From contig CAOTKV010000001.1 of NCBI GenBank assembly GCA_948530865.1, positions 62,001-126,000 on the forward strand: DNA of 64,000 nucleotides, given 5' to 3'. Origin of the DNA: an uncultured Clostridia bacterium. Its GTDB lineage: Bacteria; Bacillota; Clostridia; TANB77; CAG-508. The position numbers and the translations under genes were made by a program. Below, piece after piece: positions 53,717 to 61,123 of this stretch (positions within the stretch are counted from its first letter, which is position 1; each line of letters begins with the position of its first letter). Below the pieces are notes generated by a model. That model was not told the DNA's origin. It searched no databases and worked only from the letters and a program-made list of their open reading frames with translations.

Positions 53717-53748
53717 AAAGCCTGCACATCAAAGTGCAGGCTTTTTTG
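53717..53748 (+). terminator. Terminator of rpsO
   Basis: 11-bp perfect stem AAAGCCTGCAC with its complement, a 6-base loop, six Ts. Confidence 0.9.
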
Positions 53749-53768
53749 TGAGCATAATGAAATTTAGG

Positions 53769-53797
53769 TGAAATTTAGGGACAGGTGAAAAATTTCA
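53769..53797 (+). repeat. 29-bp dispersed palindromic repeat, copy 3
   Basis: TGAAATTTAGGGACAGG followed by TGAAAAATTTCA, preceded by a partial duplicate TGAAATTTAGG at 53758. Same family as 26793, 28369 and 63160. Confidence 0.7.
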
Positions 53798-53808
53798 CTT
53801 TTATGTAT

Positions 53809-53852
53809 ACAAAAAGCACTAACATATCAAAATATTGATAATATTAGTGCTT
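53809..53852 (-). terminator. Terminator of the small minus-strand gene
   Basis: AAGCACTAA/TTAGTGCTT arms with an inner TATCAA/TTGATA stem; on minus the stem is followed by TTTTTGT. Confidence 0.65.
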
Positions 53853-53889
53853 AAGTTTTGTTCAAATGAACCTCATGGAAAGTTATTTG

Positions 53890-54075
53890 TTACAGTTTTT
53901 TTGTAAAAACTAAAAATGCAGCACAACTACTGGAAAAAGAGTTATTCCAATTTGTGCTTATAGCTGTGAGCTCATATCCCTTTTTATTAAGTTCAGTAGT
54001 TTCTTTTTGAATAGCTTTATTTAATTCCCAAATATTACGTTCAGATACATCTCTAATTACTTGGTTAATTTCCAT
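53890..54075 (-). CDS. Small DUF4177-like protein, 61 aa
   Basis: Minus-strand ATG at 54075 has AGAGGA 6-8 bases upstream and a terminator downstream, which together argue for a real gene. The sequence (LNKAIQKETTELNKKGYELT, then a strand-loop-strand ending in FLVFTKKL) resembles DUF4177-type small proteins, in which a helix with GxEL is followed by short strands. Function unknown. Confidence 0.6.
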   Translation of the reverse strand: MEINQVIRDVSERNIWELNKAIQKETTELNKKGYELTAISTNWNNSFSSSCAAFLVFTKKL

Positions 54076-54423
54076 AAGTTTTCCTCTTTTCTAAAATGTG
54101 CAGAGTTTATAAGTTACTAAGAGGTTCAATTGATAATTTACTTAAGTATAACATACAAAGAGAGTAAAAACAACAGATTTACATAACATTATAAAGTTTA
54201 TGTTGCTTTTTAAATTTACTTATAGTAAAATATATGTGGTTATTTATTTGGAGAGTAGCTTGCACAATGTATATTTTATTAAGTATATATTGTTGAGGTT
54301 ACATTTCAAATAAATTGCTAAAAATATATTAGTAGTTGTCTTTCTCGTTATTGCAGGTTCGAGAATTTTGAAAAAAATTCGAAGTGCAGATTATAAGAGA
54401 GGCAAAGTAAAGGAGATGTAAAA
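54076..54423 (+). promoter_or_regulatory. pnp promoter and long 5' leader
   Basis: 348 bp without a gene. TTGCTT at 54203, a 17-base spacer and TAAAAT at 54226-54231 make a plausible promoter, leaving about 185 bases of leader. The leader contains a strong hairpin (GAATTTT/AAAATTC around a GAAA loop near 54361-54384, flanked by complementary TGCA ends). pnp leaders elsewhere are processed for autoregulation; that is inference here. Confidence 0.5.
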
Positions 54424-56556
54424 ATGTTTAAAAGTTATAGTATGGAGTTAGCAGGAAGAACTCTTACAATTGAAAACGGAAAAATGGCAGGACTTGCTAA
54501 TGGTAGTGTTCTAGTAAAATATGGAGAAACTACGGTGCTTGTAAATGTTACAGCATCAAAAGAGCCAAAAGATGGGATAGACTTTTTCCCACTTTCAGTA
54601 GATTATGAAGAAAGATTATATGCAGTAGGAAAAATCCCAGGAGGATTTACAAAAAGAGAAGGAAAACCAACAGATAAAGCAATATTAACAGCAAGAGCAA
54701 TTGATAGACCAATAAGACCATTATTTCCAAAAGATTTTAGAAATGATGTTGTTGTAAGTTGCCTAGTATTATCAGTAGAACAAGATTGCTCACCTGAAGT
54801 ATGTGCAATGATTGGTACATCTGCTGCATTATCAATATCAGATATACCATTTGGTGGACCAACAGCAGCTGTTGCAGTTGGATATGTAAATGATCAAATT
54901 GTAATTAATCCAACAGAAAAACAAAGAGAAGAAAGCAGATTAACATTAACTGTTGCAGGAACAATCGATAAGATAGCAATGATTGAAGCTGGTGCAGATG
55001 AAATACCAGATAATACAATGTTAGAAGCAATTAAAATGGCACATACAGAAATTAAAAGAGTTTGCGAATTTATTCAAAATATAAAAAATGAAATTGGTAA
55101 ACCCAAATTTGAATATACATCATTTGCAGTAAATGAAGAAGTATATGATATTGTGTCTGGTGAATTTTCAGAAAGAATGAAACAAGATGTTCAAACTCCA
55201 GATAAGCCAGAAAGAGATGAAAAAATAGACAAGCTTACAGATGATGTTAAAGCTTGGTATGGCGAAAAATATGGAGAAGAAAAATTAGAAGAAGATAGTA
55301 AAGCAATAGCAGATGCTTTATATAAATTAGAAAAGAAAACAGTTAGAAAACTAATATTAGAAGAAGGAAAAAGAGTTGATGGTAGAGGAATATATGATAT
55401 AAGACCTTTATCATGTGAAGTTGGATTAATTCCTAGAGTTCATGGAAGTGCTTTATTTAATAGGGGTAGAACACAAGTAATGTCAATTGTAACTCTTGGA
55501 ATGAAGAGTGAAGAACAAATGCTAGATGGATTAGATACTGAAGAATCAAAAAGATATATGCATCAATATAATTTCCCTGGATATAGTGTTGGTGAAGCAA
55601 AATCATCAAGGGGTCCAGGAAGAAGAGAAATTGGACATGGTGCATTAGCTGAAAAAGCATTAGTTCCAGTATTACCATCAGTAGAAGAATTTCCATATGC
55701 AATAAGAGTTGTATCAGAAATTTTAAGCTCAAATGGTTCAACATCTCAAGGAAGTATTTGTGCATCAACACTTGCATTAATGGATGCTGGTGTTCCAATT
55801 AAGAAACCAGTAGCAGGTATTTCAACAGGATTAATTACAGATGAAAATGATCCTTCAAGATATGTTGTTATAACAGATATTCAAGGAATTGAAGATTTCT
55901 TTGGAGATATGGATTTCAAAGTTGGTGGAACAAGAGATGGTATTACAGCTATTCAAGTAGATATTAAAGTTGATGGATTAAGTTATGAAATTATAGCTGA
56001 AGCTTTTGAAAGAACTGCAAAAGCAAGAAGATATATTTTAGATGATATTATGGCTCCACAAATAGCTGAACCTAGAAAAGAAATTTCAAAATATGCTCCA
56101 AAAATTATTAATATGAAAATTAATCCAGATAAAATTAAAGATGTTATTGGTTCAGGTGGAAAAGTTATTAATAAGATAATTGAAGAAACTGGGGTAAAAA
56201 TCGATATCGAAGAAGATGGATCTGTATTTATTTATGCAGATAATATTGAAGGTGCTTACAAAGCAAAATCAATTATTGATGATATAACAAGGGAAATTGA
56301 GGTTGATGGAATTTACACTGGTAAAGTAACAAGAATACTTACATTTGGTGCTTTTGTAGACTTAGGTGGAGGAAAAGAAGGATTACTTCATATTTCAAAA
56401 ATTTCAAAAGAAAGAATAAACAAAGTTGAAGATGTTTTAAAAATCGGAGATGAAGTTACTGTTAAAGTTTATGAAATTGATAATCAAGGAAGAATAAATT
56501 TAACTAGAAAAGATTTATATTCCGAAACAGAAGATGAAAACGAAGTAAAAGAATAG
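54424..56556 (+). CDS. pnp: Polynucleotide phosphorylase
   Basis: 710 aa, full length. First RNase PH domain from the start (GSVLVKYGETTVLVNVTASK), an all-helical linker (about 225-310), second RNase PH domain (GRGIYDIRPLSCEVGLIPRV, SSNGSTSQGSICASTLALMD, catalytic Asp region DIQGIEDFFGDMDFKVGGT), KH domain (DKIKDVIGSGGKVINKIIEE) and S1 domain (GKVTRILTFGAFVDLGGGKE). 3'-5' phosphorolytic RNase of the degradosome. GGAGA precedes ATG. Confidence 0.97.
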   Translation: MFKSYSMELAGRTLTIENGKMAGLANGSVLVKYGETTVLVNVTASKEPKDGIDFFPLSVDYEERLYAVGKIPGGFTKREGKPTDKAILTARAIDRPIRPLFPKDFRNDVVVSCLVLSVEQDCSPEVCAMIGTSAALSISDIPFGGPTAAVAVGYVNDQIVINPTEKQREESRLTLTVAGTIDKIAMIEAGADEIPDNTMLEAIKMAHTEIKRVCEFIQNIKNEIGKPKFEYTSFAVNEEVYDIVSGEFSERMKQDVQTPDKPERDEKIDKLTDDVKAWYGEKYGEEKLEEDSKAIADALYKLEKKTVRKLILEEGKRVDGRGIYDIRPLSCEVGLIPRVHGSALFNRGRTQVMSIVTLGMKSEEQMLDGLDTEESKRYMHQYNFPGYSVGEAKSSRGPGRREIGHGALAEKALVPVLPSVEEFPYAIRVVSEILSSNGSTSQGSICASTLALMDAGVPIKKPVAGISTGLITDENDPSRYVVITDIQGIEDFFGDMDFKVGGTRDGITAIQVDIKVDGLSYEIIAEAFERTAKARRYILDDIMAPQIAEPRKEISKYAPKIINMKINPDKIKDVIGSGGKVINKIIEETGVKIDIEEDGSVFIYADNIEGAYKAKSIIDDITREIEVDGIYTGKVTRILTFGAFVDLGGGKEGLLHISKISKERINKVEDVLKIGDEVTVKVYEIDNQGRINLTRKDLYSETEDENEVKE

Positions 56557-56872
56557 GGAAATATAGAAAAAGAGGCATGGTAAATGTCTCTTTTTTATTT
56601 ATATAATTTTTTAGAATTATCTACAAAGCATAATTTAATGTAAGTAAAAATTAATCACTCAAATAAAAATTTTTTTGATAATTTTGAAAAAATTGCATAT
56701 AATTTACTAATAAAATTTAAAAAAAGCTTTATAATACAATGTAGGCACGATTCTACAAAATTCTTAATTTTTCTTAAAAAACTTGAAATGAAATCCATAA
56801 AATGGTATAATAAAAACTGTGTAATAGTAAAATGGTATTACATACCAAAAACATATAAAGAGAGGTTGAAAA
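56557..56872 (+). promoter_or_regulatory. Tandem promoters upstream of the GT2 gene
   Basis: 316 bp without a gene after the pnp terminator. Two good promoters lie 108 bases apart: TTGATA 56675 with TATAAT 56698-56703, and TTGAAA 56783 with TATAAT 56806-56811, both with 17-base spacers. The sequence TTAGAATTATCTACAAAGC (56611-56629) is an inverted copy of the left arm of the MITE-like repeat at 58205. Confidence 0.55.
56567..56598 (+). terminator. Terminator of pnp
   Basis: 10-bp stem AAAAGAGGCA/TGTCTCTTTT with one G-U, then Ts. Confidence 0.8.
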
Positions 56873-58114
56873 ATGAAGTATTTATATCTTCTACAACAAG
56901 CTTTGATATGGATAATAACTATATATTGGGCATATCAAATAGTAGTAAGTTTTTGCTCGCTAATAAAATTAAAAGATAAGAAATTATTAATTGAAAAAGA
57001 TCACAAATTTATGGCAGTTATACCTGCTCATAATGAAGAATCAGTAATTAAAAACTTAGTAGATAGTTTGCAAGAACAAGATTATCCAAGAGAATTATAT
57101 GATATTTATGTAATTGCAGATAATTGTAACGATAATACTGCTAAAATAGCAAAAGATGCAGGAGCAATCGTTTTAAAAAGATTTGATGAAGAACATAAAA
57201 CAAAAGGTTTTGCATTAAATTGGTTTTTACAACAAAAAATTGAGGAAAATGCTGATTATGATGCAATGTGTGTATTTGATGCAGATAATATAGTTGATAA
57301 AAATTTCTTGAAGAACATGAATAAGAAATTATGCCAAGGAGAAGAGGTTGTTCAAGGATATAGAGATATAAAAAATCCTACAGATAGTTGGGTATCATCA
57401 GGATATGCAATATTTTATTGGATGATGCATAGATTTTACCATTTAGCAAGATATAATTTAGGTTTATCACCATTACTAAATGGTACAGGATTTATGGTAA
57501 AATTTGATTTATTAAAACCAGATGGATGGCAAACAGAAACATTAACAGAAGATATAGAATATTCTTTAATAAATATAGCTCAAGGTAGAAAACTAGGTTG
57601 GGCTGTTGATGCAATAGTATATGATGAACAACCAACAACATTTAAAGCAAGCTGGTCTCAACGTTCAAGATGGTCAGTTGGTCATTTACAATGTATGAAA
57701 AGATATACAAAAGAATTAGCTAATGGAGTAAAAGAACATAAAACATTAATGAATTTTGATGGATTATTATATATGTTTGGTATACCTATGATGCTTTTAA
57801 CATTTCTTTTATTAGGAGTAAATTCATTATTATATTTAGGTGCTGAAATGACATTTGCTGATTTAGTTGGGAATTTTTCAAGATATTTAATTGCAACATT
57901 TATTCTTCCAGTAATTACAGGAACATTAATAATGGCATTAGAGAAGAAGGAAATCAGACCAATGATAAAAGGAATTTTTTGTTATCCATTATTCTTAGGA
58001 TCATGGATTTTAATAAATATAAAATGTTTAATAAAACCAACTACAACATGGGAAAAAATTGAACACGTTAGAGATATTAATATAAAAGAAGTATCTTCTA
58101 ATACATTAAATTAG
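56873..58114 (+). CDS. GT2 membrane glycosyltransferase
   Basis: 413 aa. A membrane helix at the start (LIWIITIYWAYQIVVSFCSL), then the family-2 catalytic domain: FMAVIPAHNEESVIKNLVDS, IADNCNDNTAKIAKDAG, the metal-binding CVFDADNIVD, the acceptor-site TLTEDIEYSLI and the processive-type motif QRSRWSVGH, followed by about three C-terminal helices. This layout is that of polysaccharide synthases (cellulose/hyaluronan type). Product unknown. ATG behind AGAGGT. Confidence 0.92.
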   Translation: MKYLYLLQQALIWIITIYWAYQIVVSFCSLIKLKDKKLLIEKDHKFMAVIPAHNEESVIKNLVDSLQEQDYPRELYDIYVIADNCNDNTAKIAKDAGAIVLKRFDEEHKTKGFALNWFLQQKIEENADYDAMCVFDADNIVDKNFLKNMNKKLCQGEEVVQGYRDIKNPTDSWVSSGYAIFYWMMHRFYHLARYNLGLSPLLNGTGFMVKFDLLKPDGWQTETLTEDIEYSLINIAQGRKLGWAVDAIVYDEQPTTFKASWSQRSRWSVGHLQCMKRYTKELANGVKEHKTLMNFDGLLYMFGIPMMLLTFLLLGVNSLLYLGAEMTFADLVGNFSRYLIATFILPVITGTLIMALEKKEIRPMIKGIFCYPLFLGSWILINIKCLIKPTTTWEKIEHVRDINIKEVSSNTLN

Positions 58115-58126
58115 TAAAAATAGTTG

Positions 58127-58156
58127 AGAAGTAGAGGTTAATTCTACTTCTTTTTA
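58127..58156 (+). terminator. Terminator of the GT2 gene
   Basis: 9-bp stem AGAAGTAGA/TCTACTTCT followed by Ts. Confidence 0.8.
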
Positions 58157-58204
58157 TTTGCTAAATTGCTATTTGTGTGAGTGGATTTTTTCGACTTTTA
58201 ATTA

Positions 58205-58305
58205 GGCTTTGTAGATAATTCTAAAAATTTAGCGTTCCTTGCTGTCGTGCTTTCGCACTCCAAACTGCGCGTCACTCTGAATTTTTAAATTATTCTACAA
58301 AGCTT
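58205..58305 (+). mobile_element. MITE-like inverted repeat with GC-rich core
   Basis: Arms of about 26 bases (GGCTTTGTAGATAATTCTAA at 58205-58224 and TTATTCTACAAAGCTT at 58290-58305) are imperfect inverted repeats around a core of about 48 bases that is clearly GC-rich (58231-58278) with a GTGC/GCAC hairpin. A solo inverted arm copy is at 56611-56629. No coding capacity, so mobilised in trans if at all. Confidence 0.5.
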
Positions 58306-58433
58306 TAATGAATATGTGCAAAAAATTTACTCATCAAATAGCAATTTCTAAATACCCTAAGAAATAACCTTATACTTGATAGTAATTTTATAGTAGTTAT
58401 TTAACTTCTAGGCTGTTATAAATTTTATTTATT

Positions 58434-58462
58434 GTAGTAATTTTAAATTTTGCACTTAATAT
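58434..58462 (-). repeat. Inverted copy of the 35564 dispersed repeat
   Basis: 29 bases identical, on the opposite strand, to 35564-35592. Confidence 0.65.
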
Positions 58463-58595
58463 ATTATAAAAAATATAAATTATACAATTAAAATTACTCA
58501 CACAAATAATAATTTTTATATTGTAAAAATACTAAAAAAATGATAGTATATGTTTACGTTTTATAAAATAAAATATCGTCAGAAGGGAATGGCAA

Positions 58596-59516
58596 ATGGA
58601 AGATGTTGAAAAAATATTGCAAGATGTTATAAATAGTAAGAACATCTTAAAAAATGAACCTATGTCAAAACATACTTCTTTTAAAATTGGAGGAATTGCA
58701 GATTATTATATAGTTGTTAATTCTATTCAAGAACTAAAAAATGTTTTGAAAATTGCAGAATCAAATAAAATACCAATTACAATTGTTGGGAATGGAACTA
58801 ATCTTTTAGTTAGAGAAGGTGGAATTAGAGGATTTGTTATAAAACTTAATTTGAATAACTTTAAAATTAAAAGAAGTTCTAGCGAAATTCAATTAACTGT
58901 AGAATCAGGAATGTCACTTGCAACATTAGCATTAATTGCAACTAAAGAAGAGATTTCTGGATTGGAATTTCTATCTGGAATTCCAGGAACTGTAGGTGGA
59001 GCAATTCGTATGAATGCAGGAGCTTATGGGAAAGAAATGAAGGATGTTGTTGTTAAATCTAGGTATATGACTTATGATGGGAAAATTAAAACATTAAATT
59101 TAGATGAACATAAATTTGAATATAGAAATAGTGTTTTCTCAAATCTAAAAGATGTAATAATTATCGATACAACAATTAAAGGTGAAAAAGGAAATAAAGA
59201 AGAAATTGAGAATCAGATAAAAGAATATTCAAAGCTAAGAAAAGAAAAACAACCTTTAGAATATCCAAATGCTGGTAGTACTTTTAAAAGAAAAGAGGGC
59301 TATATAACAGCTAAATTAATTGATGAATGTGGTTTAAAGGGGTATAGTATTGGAGATGCAGAAGTATCAATAAAACATGCTGGATTTATAATAAATAAAG
59401 GCAAAGCAACAGCAAATGATATTTTAAATTTAACTCAACATATAAAATGTGAAGTTAAAAAGAAATTTGATGTAGACATAGAATTAGAAATAATAGTATT
59501 AGGAGATGAAAAATAA
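58596..59516 (+). CDS. murB: UDP-N-acetylenolpyruvoylglucosamine reductase
   Basis: 306 aa, type II MurB. FAD-binding blocks KHTSFKIGGIADYYIVV, PITIVGNGTNLLVREGGIRG, FLSGIPGTVGGAIRMNAGAY; catalytic Ser in EYPNAGSTFKRKEGY; late AGFIINKGKATANDILNL. Reduces enolpyruvyl-GlcNAc to MurNAc with NADPH for peptidoglycan. Overlaps the next gene by one base; MurB next to YvcK is a common Firmicutes order. Confidence 0.96.
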   Translation: MEDVEKILQDVINSKNILKNEPMSKHTSFKIGGIADYYIVVNSIQELKNVLKIAESNKIPITIVGNGTNLLVREGGIRGFVIKLNLNNFKIKRSSSEIQLTVESGMSLATLALIATKEEISGLEFLSGIPGTVGGAIRMNAGAYGKEMKDVVVKSRYMTYDGKIKTLNLDEHKFEYRNSVFSNLKDVIIIDTTIKGEKGNKEEIENQIKEYSKLRKEKQPLEYPNAGSTFKRKEGYITAKLIDECGLKGYSIGDAEVSIKHAGFIINKGKATANDILNLTQHIKCEVKKKFDVDIELEIIVLGDEK

Positions 59517-61093
59517 TGAAATCTTTTTTTGAATGGTTTAAAGCTAGTACCAAAGTTAAAAGATGGATTCTTTTAATTTTGTTTGGTATAGTACTTGTTT
59601 GTTATGGTATTGCAAAAATATTAGTATCAGAAGAAATTACATTTTTTGAATTAGGAAAAACAATAGTAATATTTGTTGTTGGTTTTATTTCAATAGTTGT
59701 GAGCGTTGTTTTTATACAAAAAAGATCTTTAGAGATAATAATTGAAGCAAATAACACTTCAACAGAAAAGGGGAAAAAAGCCCAATTAAATATAAAATCA
59801 TTAATATTTAATAAAAAAGTATATGAAGAAGGTCCAAAAGTTGTTGTAATTGGTGGTGGAAAAGGACTAAATACAGTTATAGAAGGTTTTAAAAAATATA
59901 CAAATAATATAACAGCAATTGTTACTATGTCAGATTATGGAAATATTTCAACAGATTCAAGAAGAGCCTTAGATACATTACCATTAAAAGATATAAAAGA
60001 TAGTATAATTGCAATGTCTGATAAAGATGAACTTATGAGAAAACTTATGAATCTAAATTTTAGAAATGAAAGATTAATAGGTTTGAATTTTGGAGATATT
60101 TATTTAACTGCAATGAATGAAATATATGGAAATATCTCAGAAGCAATTGCTAAAAGTACAGAAGTTTTAAATATTAATGGAAAAGTAATTCCAGTAACTT
60201 TAGATGAAATTACAATTTGTGCTGAATTAGCAGATGGAACTACAATAAAGCCAAAAGATAGAATACCAGAAGTTGTTGCAGAGAAGGTTGAAAAAATAAA
60301 TAGGATTTATATTGCACCTTCAAATTGCAGACCAGCAGCAGGAGTTATAGAAGCTATTGAAGATGCAGATGTTATAATTATTGGACCTGGAAGTTTATAT
60401 ACAAATGTGTTACCAAATTTACTTGTAAAAAATGTTTCTAAAGCAATAAGAGATAGCAAAGCAATGAAATTTTATATTTCAAACATTATGACTGAACCAG
60501 GTCAAACAGATAATTATGATTTATCAGAGCATTTTAGAGCAATAAAAGAACATGTTGGTACAGATATAATAGATTATTGTTTAGCAGATACTGGTGAAGT
60601 TGTGCCTGAATATATAAGAAAGTATAATAAAGAAGGTGCAGATTTAGTTGAAATAGATAATAAGAAATTAAGTAATTATAATATTAAAATTATTCAAAGA
60701 AATATGTCTTCAATTAAAGATGGAAGAGTTCGTCATAATCCAGAAGTTATAGCAGCAACTATAATTGAAATGATATGCAATGATTTGAAATTCCATGATA
60801 TGCAGAATAATACTGAATATTTATTATTACAATCTGTATTAAAAGAACAGAAAAAATTAATCGCTCAAAATGAAAAGCGTTTAGTTAAAGTTTCAAACAA
60901 GCCTTCATTAAAAAAGAAAAAAACACATGATACTAAGAAAAAAAGTAAATTTAATGAAAAATATATGGATAGAGTTAGTTCAATAAAAAATACAGAAAAG
61001 AAAATTGCAGAAAATAGAAAGATAGCTAAAGAAATAGAGAAAATGGAAAATGTTAAAAAAGAATCTTTAAATAAAAATAGAAAAAAACAATAA
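59516..61093 (+). CDS. YvcK/CofD-like factor with membrane anchor
   Basis: 525 aa, longer than usual YvcK (about 320-450). Two N-terminal helices (about 16-36 and 43-66) and a very lysine-rich C-terminal tail (about 440-525) flank the core: VVVIGGGKGLNTVIEGFKKY, VTMSDYGNISTDSRRALDTL, NFGDIYLTAMNEIYG, IGPGSLYTNVLPNLLVK, SNIMTEPGQTDNYDL. YvcK helps place cell-wall synthesis and binds UDP-sugars; the related CofD is a phospholactate transferase. The usual A-D-D-G-G-S-S-G loop is changed here to S-D-Y-G-N-I-S-T, so ligand binding may differ. Confidence 0.88.
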   Translation: MKSFFEWFKASTKVKRWILLILFGIVLVCYGIAKILVSEEITFFELGKTIVIFVVGFISIVVSVVFIQKRSLEIIIEANNTSTEKGKKAQLNIKSLIFNKKVYEEGPKVVVIGGGKGLNTVIEGFKKYTNNITAIVTMSDYGNISTDSRRALDTLPLKDIKDSIIAMSDKDELMRKLMNLNFRNERLIGLNFGDIYLTAMNEIYGNISEAIAKSTEVLNINGKVIPVTLDEITICAELADGTTIKPKDRIPEVVAEKVEKINRIYIAPSNCRPAAGVIEAIEDADVIIIGPGSLYTNVLPNLLVKNVSKAIRDSKAMKFYISNIMTEPGQTDNYDLSEHFRAIKEHVGTDIIDYCLADTGEVVPEYIRKYNKEGADLVEIDNKKLSNYNIKIIQRNMSSIKDGRVRHNPEVIAATIIEMICNDLKFHDMQNNTEYLLLQSVLKEQKKLIAQNEKRLVKVSNKPSLKKKKTHDTKKKSKFNEKYMDRVSSIKNTEKKIAENRKIAKEIEKMENVKKESLNKNRKKQ

Positions 61094-61123
61094 TAAAAAT
61101 GCAAAGAAAAGGAAAGTGTACAA

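Larger units (their letters stand above)
58115..58595 (+). other. Repeat-rich intergenic region upstream of murB
   Basis: 481 bp without a gene. It contains the GT2 terminator, a MITE-like inverted-repeat element (58205-58305), three copies of an ACTCACACAAATA-type motif (58163-58182 on minus, 58329-58349 with a 3-base deletion, 58496-58517), an inverted exact copy of the 35564 repeat (58434-58462) and a promoter for murB: TTGTAA 58521, a 17-base spacer, TAGTAT 58544-58549. Confidence 0.6.

Noticed and set aside
56788..56979. 63-codon plus-strand frame before the GT2 gene
   Set aside because: It overlaps a consensus promoter and the start of the GT2 gene in another frame, without its own ribosome site.
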